From: an uncultured Collinsella sp.
GTDB lineage: Bacteria > Actinomycetota > Coriobacteriia > Coriobacteriales > Coriobacteriaceae
Assembly (NCBI GenBank): GCA_900756765.1
Contig: CAAELE010000029.1
Coordinates: 62,001-126,000, forward strand
Reading direction: 5' to 3'
DNA: 64,000 nucleotides
The translations under genes and the position numbers were made by a program. The notes beneath the pieces were generated by a model, which was given only the letters and a program-made list of their open reading frames with translations, was not told the DNA's origin and did not search any database. Position 1 is the stretch's first letter, and the number at the start of each line of letters is the position of its first letter. Positions 8,596 through 17,264 of the stretch are shown piece after piece.

Positions 8596-9477
8596 ATGGA
8601 GTTTGTTCTTGATAACGGTTCTGTTCGCGTGGCGTTGAGCACGGCGGGCGGGTCGTTCACTTCTATTGCGGCCAACGGCCGTGAGTACCTGTGGCAGGGT
8701 GATCCGGCGGTCTGGTCGGGCCAGGCACCCATTTGCTTCCCGATCTGCGGCGGCCTTCGTGATGGTCGCGCAATGACCATGGGCGGCCGCGAGGTAAAGC
8801 TCGCCCGTCACGGCTTTGCGCGCAAACAGGAGTGGAAGCTCGAGGAGCAGGGTGACAACATGGTTGCGCTGAGCTTAAGCTCTGCCGACCATGCCGAGTT
8901 GCTCGAGCAGTACCCGTATCCGTTTAAGATCGTTGCTCGTTACACGATTGATTCGGAAAAGGTGGCCGTGTCGTACGAGGTGACCAATGAGGGCACCGAG
9001 GACATGCCGTTCTTTGTGGGCGGTCACCCCGGCTTTAAGTGCCCGCTCGACGAGGGCGAGTCCTATGACGATTACGAGCTTCGTTTTGAGCAGCGTGAGG
9101 CCACCGAGCTCTGCACTGCCGTTCCCTCGACGGGCTTGATTGATGTTGAGCATCGCAGCAAGAACCCCATGATCGGCCAGAACCTGCCGCTGACCCACGA
9201 ACTCTTCGACTTCGCGGAGACCATCTTTGACGTGCTTGAGAGCCGCGTGGTTACGCTGACCAAGAAAACCGAGGACAAGGGCGTGCGCTTGACGTTCCCC
9301 GATATGCCGTACCTGATTGTGTGGAGCAAACCCGAGGGCGACTTTGTGGCAGTTGAGCCGTGGGGTGGTCTGTCCACCTGCTCCGACGAGGACGATGTTC
9401 TGGAGCACAAGCGTGGCTGCCTGGTGGCCAAGCCGGGAGAGACCGTCACCCGCGGCTTTGAGATCGAGATCCTTTAA
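8596..9477 (+). CDS. Aldose 1-epimerase family protein (LacX-like)
   Basis: A 293-residue galactose-mutarotase-like protein, the family to which LacX of lactose operons belongs; it would interconvert anomers of a hexose or hexose phosphate. Supporting segments are WQGDPAVWSGQAPICFPICGG near residue 34, LARHGFARKQEW near 72, a GGHPGFKCPL motif near 139 (the conserved His region), and VVWSKPEG-type C-terminal sequence with VEPWGG. AGGAAAGGC-type purines precede the ATG. It lies between lacB and lacC. Direct evidence for the substrate is lacking. Confidence 0.8.
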   Translation: MEFVLDNGSVRVALSTAGGSFTSIAANGREYLWQGDPAVWSGQAPICFPICGGLRDGRAMTMGGREVKLARHGFARKQEWKLEEQGDNMVALSLSSADHAELLEQYPYPFKIVARYTIDSEKVAVSYEVTNEGTEDMPFFVGGHPGFKCPLDEGESYDDYELRFEQREATELCTAVPSTGLIDVEHRSKNPMIGQNLPLTHELFDFAETIFDVLESRVVTLTKKTEDKGVRLTFPDMPYLIVWSKPEGDFVAVEPWGGLSTCSDEDDVLEHKRGCLVAKPGETVTRGFEIEIL

Positions 9478-9530
9478 CGAGTTATCGTATGTTTGGGGCG
9501 GGTCATGCCGCCCGGGAACAGGAGTTCAAC

Positions 9531-10466
9531 ATGATTCTGACCGTTACCATGAACCCGTCGATTGATACGCGCTATCAGCTCGACAAGCTGATTATCGACG
9601 ATGTTAACCGCGTGACGCCCGAAAAGACCGCTGGCGGCAAGGGCCTCAACGTGAGCCGCGTGCTGCTGCAGCTGGGCGACGACGTGCTCGCGACCGGCCT
9701 ACTCGGTGGCCACATGGGTGCCTATATGGCCGAGCTTATGGATGCCGACGGCGTCAAGAACGACTTTGTGCCCATCGCCGGTGAGACGCGCATTTGCCTG
9801 AATATTCTGCACGAGGGTAATCAGACCGAGCTGCTGGAGAGCGGCCCGCAGATCGCTCCGGCCGAGCTCGAGGCCTTTACGGCCAAGTTCGCCGAGCTTG
9901 CAGCGAAGGCGGACGTTGTGACGCTTTCGGGCTCGCTGCCGCGTGACGTCGATGCCGGCTACTATGCCGAGCTCGTCAAGATCGCCGAGGAGGCGGGCGC
10001 CAAGGTGCTGCTCGACACCTCGGGTGCATCGCTGGAGGCTGCGCTGGAGTCCGACGCTAAGCCTGAGCTCGTAAAGCCCAACCTGACCGAGATTAACGGC
10101 CTGCTGGGTACGTCCTTTACGACCGATGATGTCGATGCCCTGCGCGAGGCGCTTGCCGCCGATGCCCGCTTTGCCGGTATCCCCTGGGTTGTCGTTTCGA
10201 TGGGCGCTGCCGGTTCGGTGGGCTTCCATGAGGGCCGCACGTTCCGCGCCAAGACGCCCGCGATTGCGGCTGTGAACGCGACGGGTTCCGGCGACTCGAC
10301 CATCGCCGGCTTTGCGCATGCCATTGCTGCCGGTGCCGACGACGTCACGGTGCTCAAGACCGCCAATACCTGCGGCAAGCTCAACGCCATGGATCCCAAG
10401 ACCGGCCACCTGGTCATGGACCGCTGGGACGAGATTTACAACAACGTTGAGGTGACTGAACTCTAG
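9531..10466 (+). CDS. lacC: Tagatose-6-phosphate kinase
   Basis: PfkB-family sugar kinase that phosphorylates tagatose-6-phosphate to tagatose-1,6-bisphosphate. About 311 residues with MILTVTMNPSID at the N-terminus, TAGGKGLNVSRVL (PfkB signature 1 region), LSGSLPRDV near residue 125, and the ATP/anion-hole signature NATGSGDSTIAGF near 255. Start ATG 9531 is chosen over an upstream in-frame codon because AGGAG lies six bases before it and the conserved MILTV begins there. 1-phosphofructokinase is the main alternative; the close LacC-like sequence and the lacAB context favour LacC. Confidence 0.9.
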   Translation: MILTVTMNPSIDTRYQLDKLIIDDVNRVTPEKTAGGKGLNVSRVLLQLGDDVLATGLLGGHMGAYMAELMDADGVKNDFVPIAGETRICLNILHEGNQTELLESGPQIAPAELEAFTAKFAELAAKADVVTLSGSLPRDVDAGYYAELVKIAEEAGAKVLLDTSGASLEAALESDAKPELVKPNLTEINGLLGTSFTTDDVDALREALAADARFAGIPWVVVSMGAAGSVGFHEGRTFRAKTPAIAAVNATGSGDSTIAGFAHAIAAGADDVTVLKTANTCGKLNAMDPKTGHLVMDRWDEIYNNVEVTEL

Positions 10467-10490
10467 GAGTCGCGACACCGAACACTCAAA

Positions 10491-10535
10491 AACGGCGCCC
10501 GCCGGCGATGTTGCCGGCGGGCGCCGTTGTCTTGA
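10491..10535. terminator. Bidirectional terminator between lacC and galT
   Basis: Perfect 16-bp GC-rich stem (10491-10506 with 10513-10528) and a six-base loop between the converging lacC and galT. Confidence 0.85.
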
Positions 10536-10574
10536 AGACGAAATGATCCGTTTTCCTCCGTCTCCAAGGGATCG

Positions 10575-12203
10575 TTACAGCGAGTCGATAAAGCGCTGTT
10601 GGGCGGCGCGGCCGGCTTCGTCCCACTTAAAGACGCCGGCGTTGTCGAGTACGTGGCCAAACACCACGCCGACCTCCTCGTGCAGGATATCGATGGCGTT
10701 GTCCGCCGTAAGCTCGTCGGCGCGGCGGGCATAGACATCCTCGGCCCATGCGGCGTGGCTGCGGCAAAGATCATCGCCCTCGAGCGAGCCGGCGAGATCG
10801 TAGCTGGCATCGGCCTTGGCCGCCAGCAGGCGCTCGCGGACAGCGCCGAGCTCGGGAACCAAGCGCGGCGGCAGAATGGCCAGGCCCATGACCTCGATCA
10901 GGCCGATGTTCTCCTTTTTAATATGGTGGTACTCGGCATGCGGATGGAACACGCCCAGCGGATGCTCGTCGGTCGTGATGTTGCAGCGAAGCGCCAGGTA
11001 GGCCTCGTAAATCTCGCCGCCGGCATTGCCGCGGGAGTCGACGCGGCGGATGACGGGCGTCACGGTGTTGTGGGCCACGCCGTCGGCTGTGTGCGCGATG
11101 ACGCCTACAGACTCATCGGTCCACTCGCGCCAGGCGAGGATAATCTTCTCGGCAGCGTCGAGCAACTGGGCGCGGTCATGCGAGCGCAGGCGCAGCACCG
11201 AGAGCGGCCACTGCAGCACGGTACCGCTGACCTGGTCAAAACCGGGCACGCTAAACTGCGAGACCTCGGCGGCATGCATCATGGGGAACTCGTGTGCGCC
11301 GCCCTGGAAGTGGTCGTGCGACAGAATTGAGCCGCCCACGATGGGCAGGTCGGCGTTAGAGCCGATGAAGTAATGCGGGAACAGGTCCACAAAGTCTAGC
11401 AGGCAGGTCAGGCCCTTGCGGTCGACGTGCATCGGACGATGCTCGGAGCTCATGGCAATGCAGTGCTCGTTAAAGTACGCGTACGGGCTGTACTGGAAGC
11501 CCCAGCGCTCGCCATTGAGCGAGATGGGGATAATGCGCAGATTCTGACGGGCGGGGTGAGCGCCGCCGTCGGCTGCGGCGGAGCGTCCGGGATAGCCCTC
11601 GTTTTCGATGCAGAGCTGGCAGGCGGGGTATTTCTCGCCCATGTTCTTGGCTGCACCTGCCGCGGCGATATCGCGCGGGTCCTTCTCGGGCTTGGACAGG
11701 TTGATAGTGATCTCAAGATCGCCCCAGTTGGTGGGGGTGCTCCATTTGATGTTGCGCGCGATGGCGGCACGGCGCACGTAGCCGGCATCGCAGCATAGAC
11801 CGTAGAACCAGTCGGTCGCGGCGCGGGGCTCGTTGACGCCCATGCGGCCGTTGAATTCATCGTTTACAACCGAAGGCCTCGGCATCAGCGCGCCCATGAT
11901 TCGCATGGCGATGCGGTCGCGGCCCGATGCCGTGTCCTCGGTAGCACCGTTGGCAACGGCCGCCTCGGCAAGCGCAGCAAGCGTGCCTTCAAGGTCAAAG
12001 TCGGGCAGGGTATCGGGGTGCAAGAGCGAGAGTTTCTCAACCTGAAGCGCCCAGGTCATGTCGAGCGCGGGGCCCGTGGCGCCGATGCACTCCAAAATGG
12101 TGTTGTATGCCCAGATGCGATCGTCCTGGCCGATCATCGATCGGTGGATGGCATACTCAATCAAGCCCTGCGCGGCCTCGCGCACGTCAGTCATTACAGC
12201 CAT
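10575..12203 (-). CDS. galT: Galactose-1-phosphate uridylyltransferase, type 2
   Basis: Leloir enzyme exchanging UMP between UDP-glucose and galactose-1-phosphate. At 542 residues it belongs to the long Firmicutes-type GalT family, not the 350-residue HIT type. Family features include MRIMGALMPRPSVVNDEF near residue 100, WFYGLCCDAGYVRR, the central ISLNGERWGFQYSPYAYFNEHCI, and GGSILSHDHFQGGAHEFPM with its His-x-His. Its 5' end overlaps the galK stop by about 10 bp, indicating translational coupling. galE is not in the window. Confidence 0.93.
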   Translation of the reverse strand: MAVMTDVREAAQGLIEYAIHRSMIGQDDRIWAYNTILECIGATGPALDMTWALQVEKLSLLHPDTLPDFDLEGTLAALAEAAVANGATEDTASGRDRIAMRIMGALMPRPSVVNDEFNGRMGVNEPRAATDWFYGLCCDAGYVRRAAIARNIKWSTPTNWGDLEITINLSKPEKDPRDIAAAGAAKNMGEKYPACQLCIENEGYPGRSAAADGGAHPARQNLRIIPISLNGERWGFQYSPYAYFNEHCIAMSSEHRPMHVDRKGLTCLLDFVDLFPHYFIGSNADLPIVGGSILSHDHFQGGAHEFPMMHAAEVSQFSVPGFDQVSGTVLQWPLSVLRLRSHDRAQLLDAAEKIILAWREWTDESVGVIAHTADGVAHNTVTPVIRRVDSRGNAGGEIYEAYLALRCNITTDEHPLGVFHPHAEYHHIKKENIGLIEVMGLAILPPRLVPELGAVRERLLAAKADASYDLAGSLEGDDLCRSHAAWAEDVYARRADELTADNAIDILHEEVGVVFGHVLDNAGVFKWDEAGRAAQQRFIDSL

Positions 12204-13399
12204 GCCGCGTAAGCCCCCTTGTCAGAGATGGCGTAGTGACGGGCAGAGCCCTCGCCCAGCCAGCCGTTCATCTTGGCAATGAAGGTGTCGACCAAGTCGA
12301 GCGGCACGAAGGCCTGGATGGTGCCGCCGAAGCCGCCGCCGTGAATGCGAACGGCGCCGCGGCCGTCGAGTACGTGCTCGGCTAGCGCCAGGGCATACAT
12401 GGAAGGCTGCTCGGAACCCAGTTTGGCAACAACATTCTGCAGGTACATGGCGGAGCTGGCGCCGGACTCGCGCGTCAGGACCAGGAACTGGTCAATGTCG
12501 CCGGCGTTCAGAGCTGCCCAGCGCTTATCGACCAGGCCGTTCTCGTACCAGTAGTGAACGGCGCGCAGGCAGGCGCGGTCGCCCAGCTTGGCGCGCAGCT
12601 CGGGGAGCTTGGCGTCAAAGTCGGCAACGTTTACCTCGCACAGGCGTGCCTTGCCAAACTCGGCGGCGACGTCCTGCATCTCGCGCGGAACGGCGGCGTA
12701 GTCGTCGGTAGCTGCCACATGGTCGGCGCCAACCTTAACGAGCACGAGCGCATAACCGTGATCCTCAAAGTTGAGCTCGAGCTTCTGGGTCTTAGGCTGA
12801 GCCTGGTCCTCAAAGTCCATGTAGGCGAGGCCACCCAGGCACACGGCGGCCTGGTCCATCAGACCGCAGGGCTTGCCGTAATAGTTGTTCTCGGTGCGCT
12901 GGCTCATCTGGGCGAGCGCGACGGGCTCGATGGCGGGTGCACCCCAGAGGGTTTCCATGGCGCGACCGTATGCCGCCTCGACAGCAGCGGAGCTCGAAAG
13001 GCCGCCGCCCGAGGGGACGGAGCAGGTGAAGGCGAAGTCGAAGCCCTGGGGCTCAACACCAAGCGCTGCGATCTCGTGGGCCATACCGCGCACGAGGCTT
13101 GCGGACGAGCCCTTCTCGGACTCCTGAACATCCAGTGTGTCGAGCGTGATCTCAAACGTAGGATAGCCTTCGTCGGCGACGCGAACCTTGTTGGAGTCGG
13201 TTGCCACGGCGATGCCGTCGACAGCGACATCGAGCGAGCCGGCGATAACGTGACCGCCCTCGTGGTCGGTGTGGTTGCCGCTGATCTCGGAACGGCCGGG
13301 CGTGTGCACATAGAGCACCTGGCGATCGCCGATGGGGCCAAACTCCTCCTCAAACAGCTTGGTGAGCGTGGCGAATGTCTTTTCATCGGGGGTGGTCAT
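12194..13399 (-). CDS. galK: Galactokinase
   Basis: GHMP-family kinase phosphorylating galactose to galactose-1-phosphate. About 401 residues with the galactokinase signature GRSEISGNHTDHEGGHV near residue 33, the GHMP ATP-loop VPSGGGLSSSAAVEAAYG near 115, and the C-terminal RIHGGGFGGTIQAFV. The start at 13399 (ATG after GGAAAGGACTCCC) is used because an upstream in-frame extension to 13522 adds only non-conserved sequence. First gene of a galK-galT operon diverging from a LacI regulator across three candidate operators. Confidence 0.94.
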   Translation of the reverse strand: MTTPDEKTFATLTKLFEEEFGPIGDRQVLYVHTPGRSEISGNHTDHEGGHVIAGSLDVAVDGIAVATDSNKVRVADEGYPTFEITLDTLDVQESEKGSSASLVRGMAHEIAALGVEPQGFDFAFTCSVPSGGGLSSSAAVEAAYGRAMETLWGAPAIEPVALAQMSQRTENNYYGKPCGLMDQAAVCLGGLAYMDFEDQAQPKTQKLELNFEDHGYALVLVKVGADHVAATDDYAAVPREMQDVAAEFGKARLCEVNVADFDAKLPELRAKLGDRACLRAVHYWYENGLVDKRWAALNAGDIDQFLVLTRESGASSAMYLQNVVAKLGSEQPSMYALALAEHVLDGRGAVRIHGGGFGGTIQAFVPLDLVDTFIAKMNGWLGEGSARHYAISDKGAYAAWL

Positions 13400-13737
13400 G
13401 GGAGTCCTTTCCTTGGCACCGGACAGATGGGCCCGTGTCGTTTTGAGTACGTTAACAATTTTGAGCACCACAAACGAAGCGTTCATGGCGCTGCACGTTA
13501 AAGGCAATGGTAACGTACTCATAACACAACGTATATCTATTTTTGAGAATCTGGTAATCGGTAGATTTTCAGCCGCGAACGGTGCAGCTGTATGGACTTA
13601 TAGAGCAGAAGAGATGCAGATAGAAAAAGTAGAGTACGTTAACATGCGTCCGACGATAGCGGGCCTCAGTGCGGGGCGTGTTTCCGCTCGGGTCGACATT
13701 CACGCTGTTCAGATCTCGCAAGAGCGAAGGTGATTTT
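13400..13737. promoter_or_regulatory. galK / regulator divergent control region with three operators
   Basis: Three related candidate operators: GAGTACGTTAACAATT at 13445-13460, ATGGTAACGTACTCAT at 13507-13522, and GAGTACGTTAACATG at 13632-13646. They share the TAACGTACTC core and resemble the lac operator ATGGCAACGTTAACAT. A variant box CCGCGAACGGT lies at 13573-13583. Confidence 0.65.
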
Positions 13738-14769
13738 GTGGCAAGGCGCCCTTCCAACGATACAGGTACGCGTCCGGTTTCCATGGCCGACGTCGCCCGC
13801 GCTGCCGGCGTTTCGCAGCAGACGGTTTCGCGCGTCGCCAACGGCTTGCCCAACGTTAACGAGCAGACGCGCCAGCGCGTGCAGGCCGCGATGCAAGAGC
13901 TCGGCTTCCGTCCGAGTTATGCCGGTCGCTCGCTGCGCGACGGCCGTTACCATTCGGTCGGCCTGTGCGTCAACGATGTCACCAAGTTTGGCAACCTTTC
14001 AATGATCGACGGCATCGCCAGTGCTGCTCGCGAGCATAATTGCGCCATCACGCTGGTCGAGATGTCCAAGACCGAGGAATTCTCGCTTGCCGAGGCCACG
14101 CGTCGTATGGCCGCATTGCCGGTGGACGGCATCATCATCGGCATGAGTCGCATGGCGCCCGATTTTGAGACGTTTGATCCACTGCCGGGCATTGGCACGG
14201 TCATCGTTACCATGTACGCGCATCCGCGTGTGACCACGGTTGATTCCGACCATTACGGCTGCTCGCTATTGCTTATGGATCACCTGTTTGAGCTGGGGCA
14301 CGAGCAGATTCGCTATATTGGCGGCCCGTCGTTCTCAGTCGACGAGCAATTTCGTCGCGCCGGCTGGCAGGACGCGCTCGAGCGTAAACACATCGAGCCG
14401 GCAGAGCCGCTCGAGGGCGACTGGTCTGCCAACAGCGGCTACGAGGCCGGCAGGTACCTGGCCGAGCACGATCGCACCATGACGGCGATCTATGCGGCAA
14501 ACGATCAGATGGCAAATGGCGCGATTGCCGCGCTGCGTGATAGCGGTCTGCGCGTGCCTGAGGACGTGAGCGTGGTGGGCGTCGATGACTCGCTCGATGA
14601 TTTTGTCGCGCATAACGAGCTCACGACCGTGCGGTTCGATCTACATCAGCGCGGACGCGAGGTATTCGAGCATGCGGTTCCCGAGGCGGGTACGGCGGGC
14701 AAAACCGTTGCCATTCGTATTCCCGGCCAGCTCATTATTCGACATAGCACGGCGATACCACGCTCATAG
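13738..14769 (+). CDS. LacI-family transcriptional regulator of the gal genes
   Basis: About 343 residues: N-terminal LacI helix-turn-helix (MADVARAAGVSQQTVSRVAN), hinge near residue 60 (FRPSYAGRSLR) and an effector domain with DVSVVGVDDSLDD near the end. The start is the GTG at 13738, seven bases after GCGAAGG; the in-frame sequence upstream has no HTH relevance. It shares extended identity with the regulator at 4032 (e.g. PVDGIIIGMSRMAPDFETFDPLPG against its counterpart), so the two are paralogues with probably overlapping operators. Galactose or a phosphorylated derivative is the likely effector, by context. Confidence 0.87.
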   Translation: MARRPSNDTGTRPVSMADVARAAGVSQQTVSRVANGLPNVNEQTRQRVQAAMQELGFRPSYAGRSLRDGRYHSVGLCVNDVTKFGNLSMIDGIASAAREHNCAITLVEMSKTEEFSLAEATRRMAALPVDGIIIGMSRMAPDFETFDPLPGIGTVIVTMYAHPRVTTVDSDHYGCSLLLMDHLFELGHEQIRYIGGPSFSVDEQFRRAGWQDALERKHIEPAEPLEGDWSANSGYEAGRYLAEHDRTMTAIYAANDQMANGAIAALRDSGLRVPEDVSVVGVDDSLDDFVAHNELTTVRFDLHQRGREVFEHAVPEAGTAGKTVAIRIPGQLIIRHSTAIPRS

Positions 14770-14898
14770 TTTGCGCAGGTAAACGGCGATTTATCGTATT
14801 TCAATAACAATCGGTATGGATGCCGGCAGATAACAGTTGGGATACTACCGAGTGTTATGATAGACGGGTTCTTTTGTCTATCTAGGAGGCTTTGCCTG

Positions 14899-16059
14899 AT
14901 GGAGATCACCAAGGATATCCGCTACATCGGTGTCGACGATCACGACATTGACCTGTTCGAGGGCCAGTACGACGTGTCCGAGAATGGCATGGCATACAAC
15001 AGCTATGTTATCTTGGGCGATAAAATCGCTGTCGCCGATTCGGTTGACGCTGGCTTTGTCGACGAATGGCTCGGCAACCTCGAGGCCGCGCTCGACGGCC
15101 GTACGCCCGACTACCTGGTCGTCCATCACATGGAGCCCGATCACTCCGCCGGTATCGCCGCCTTTATGGAGCGCTATCCCCAGGCACAGATCGTGGCAAG
15201 CATGGGCGCTTTCCGCATGATGGTCAACTTCTTTGGCACCGATTTCCCCGAGCGCAAGATGGTCGTCAAAGAGGGCGATGTGCTCGACCTGGGCGGCCAC
15301 AGCCTGACCTTTGTCGGCGCCCCCAACGTTCACTGGCCCGAGGTGCTGTTCTCCTACGAGGCTACCGACAAGGTACTCTTTAGTGCCGACGGCTTTGGCA
15401 AGTTTGGCGCTAACGACATCGAGGACCCCGAGGGTTGGGCTTGTGAAGCGCGCCGCTACTACTTTGGCATCGTTGGTAAGTTCGGCAAGTTCGTGCAGGC
15501 CGTGCTCAAGAAGGCCGCCGATCTGGATATCCAGATTATCTGCCCGCTCCACGGCCCTGTTCTTACCGAGAACCTGGGCTATTACCTCGACACCTACAAC
15601 ACCTGGTCGAGCTATCAGCCCGAGGACGAGGGCATCACCATTGCCTACGCGAGCGTGTACGGCCATCTGAAGGCCGCCGTTGAGGAGCTCGCATCAGCGC
15701 TCGAGGCTCGCGGCCAGAAGGTCTCCGTCTTTGACCTGGCTCGCGACGACATGGCCGAGGCCGTTGAGGATGCGTTCCGCTATGACCGCCTGGTGCTCGC
15801 CTCCATTACCTATCAGGGCGAAGTTTTCCCGTTCATGAGCACCTTTATCCACACGCTTGCCGAGCACGCCTATCAGAACCGTACGGTGGCGCTCGTTGAG
15901 GCCGGCTCCTGGGCGCCCACCGCTGCCAAGGTTATGACCAAGGAGCTCGAGGGTATGAAGGACATCACGCTGACGCAGAATAAGGTGACTGTCCTGGGTT
16001 CGCTCAACGACGCCTCGCGCGCCCAGATTGAGGCCCTCGCTGACGAGCTCTCCAAGTAG
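14899..16059 (+). CDS. FprA-family A-type flavoprotein (flavo-diiron)
   Basis: Flavo-diiron proteins reduce O2 to water or NO to N2O in anaerobes. The 386-residue protein has an N-terminal metallo-beta-lactamase-like domain with the diiron motif HHMEPDHSAG near residue 75 and later ligands in APNVHWPE and PLHGPV, followed by a C-terminal flavodoxin domain from about residue 255. The start at 14899 has AGGAGG upstream; an earlier in-frame ATG at 14857 lacks one. Monocistronic, with a terminator after it. Protection of the oxygen-sensitive PFL system is a reasonable inferred role. Confidence 0.9.
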   Translation: MEITKDIRYIGVDDHDIDLFEGQYDVSENGMAYNSYVILGDKIAVADSVDAGFVDEWLGNLEAALDGRTPDYLVVHHMEPDHSAGIAAFMERYPQAQIVASMGAFRMMVNFFGTDFPERKMVVKEGDVLDLGGHSLTFVGAPNVHWPEVLFSYEATDKVLFSADGFGKFGANDIEDPEGWACEARRYYFGIVGKFGKFVQAVLKKAADLDIQIICPLHGPVLTENLGYYLDTYNTWSSYQPEDEGITIAYASVYGHLKAAVEELASALEARGQKVSVFDLARDDMAEAVEDAFRYDRLVLASITYQGEVFPFMSTFIHTLAEHAYQNRTVALVEAGSWAPTAAKVMTKELEGMKDITLTQNKVTVLGSLNDASRAQIEALADELSK

Positions 16060-16083
16060 CGATACGTTCACTTTTAACGCTCA

Positions 16084-16125
16084 AACCACCACAAAGGGGA
16101 CAGGCACCTTTGTGGTGGTTTTTGT
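16084..16125. terminator. Bidirectional terminator with GGGGACAGG loop
   Basis: Stem AACCACCACAAAGG / CCTTTGTGGTGGTT with loop sequence GGACAGGCA, then TTTTTGTTT, between converging fprA and the DeoR gene. Its GGGGACAGG segment recurs in other hairpins of the window. Confidence 0.85.
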
Positions 16126-16929
16126 TTAAGCGCCGGCGATGATGAGGGCTGGACGAGCGTCGTTGGCTAACTCGGCGATCGAGGTGGCGACGGCATGGTC
16201 GGGGTCACGGTCCATCACGATGGTGCCGACATCGGTCAGTTTGGCAAAGCGGTACATGCCGCGTCCGTTAACCTTGCTGGCGTCCATGAGGGCGACGCTT
16301 TGATGGGCCGCGGCGATCATAGCCGTTTTGGTCTCGGCCATCTGGGGAAAGTCGGTCGTAAAGCCGCAGCTGGGGACAAAGGCGCCGGGGCACATGACGG
16401 CCAGATCGGCATGGACCATTTGGAGCGCCTGCATAGTGAGCGGTCCGTACAAATAACGATGGCCTTTGCGCAGCGCCCCGCCCAGCATGACGACATCGAC
16501 TGAGGGCATGCTCTCGTCGATGTAATCGGCAATGGTAATGTCGGCCGTGATGACGGTGATACCGTCGCGCTGATCGAGGAGCCGGACGAACTCGAGCGCC
16601 GTGGTGCCCGAGTCGACGAGCAGCGTGTCGCCGTCATTGACGAGCTCGATGGCGCTTTGCGCGATGGCCTGCTTGGCGGCGACGTTGACATTGATGCGGC
16701 GATCCTGCGTGGAGACGGTCAGACGTTTGTGGAGTGATACGGCACCGCCGTGCGTGCGGCGCAGCTTGCCTGCTTCGGCGAGCGCGTCCAGGTCGGCGCG
16801 GGCGGTGACGGAGGACACGCCAAAGGTCTGGGCGATTTCTGCTACCTGCACCGAGGCATTATGATCGAGCATCTCCATGATGGCGGAACGACGCTCGTCG
16901 GCGAAAGCTCGGGTTGTTGCGTGGGCCAT
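16126..16929 (-). CDS. DeoR-family transcriptional regulator
   Basis: Sugar-phosphate-responsive regulator of 267 residues: N-terminal DeoR winged helix (RRSAIMEMLDHNASVQVAEIA, then SSVTARADLDALAEAGKLRRTHGGA within the first 65 residues) and a C-terminal DeoRC sensor domain with DGDTLLVDSGTTALEF near residue 100. It diverges from the class II aldolase. Because Gram-positive LacR is a DeoR protein induced by tagatose-6-phosphate, and palindromes built from GTTC/GAAC occur before both the aldolase and lacA, control of the tagatose branch is plausible. That link is inference. Confidence 0.87.
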   Translation of the reverse strand: MAHATTRAFADERRSAIMEMLDHNASVQVAEIAQTFGVSSVTARADLDALAEAGKLRRTHGGAVSLHKRLTVSTQDRRINVNVAAKQAIAQSAIELVNDGDTLLVDSGTTALEFVRLLDQRDGITVITADITIADYIDESMPSVDVVMLGGALRKGHRYLYGPLTMQALQMVHADLAVMCPGAFVPSCGFTTDFPQMAETKTAMIAAAHQSVALMDASKVNGRGMYRFAKLTDVGTIVMDRDPDHAVATSIAELANDARPALIIAGA

Positions 16930-17264
16930 ATCTGCTCCATCATCGTCTGAAATTTGCAGGAATTGTGTTGACTCTATTTTCGTTCATTTTCTTTTTGAGT
17001 AAGAAAACACCTTTCGATTACTTATCTTTTCTATAAAAGAAAGACGCTGAACGCCCAAAATTCAATATCGAACATGTTCACTCGGCTCAAATTTCTTCCG
17101 TTTGCTTTTCAAAAATGACTGTATTGACCTGCATGGGCTCAATATCTCGCACGTGCAAAGCTGCTGAATTTCATACAATGAGCGCAGCAAAACGCAAGGT
17201 AAAACGCCTTGTGAACAACTACGCCCGATGTCCAGATGCGGGCGAGGGAGAGGAGCAAACGCTC
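16930..17264. promoter_or_regulatory. DeoR / aldolase divergent control region
   Basis: AT-rich compared with its flanks. Contains TTTTC-rich tandem and mirrored blocks over about 16977-17042 (including CTTTTCTATAAAAGAAAG) and the palindrome GAACATGTTC at 17070-17079. TTGACC near 17132 is a possible -35 element. The region is the expected site for DeoR control. Confidence 0.5.

Noticed and set aside
16126..16929. Naming the DeoR protein LacR
   Set aside because: Family and context fit, but the sensor domain does not clearly match LacR and it adjoins only the aldolase, so a symbol would be over-precise.
17115..17264. N-terminal 50-residue extension of the aldolase
   Set aside because: Not conserved and lies in the AT-rich promoter; GAGAGGAG before 17265 fixes the start.
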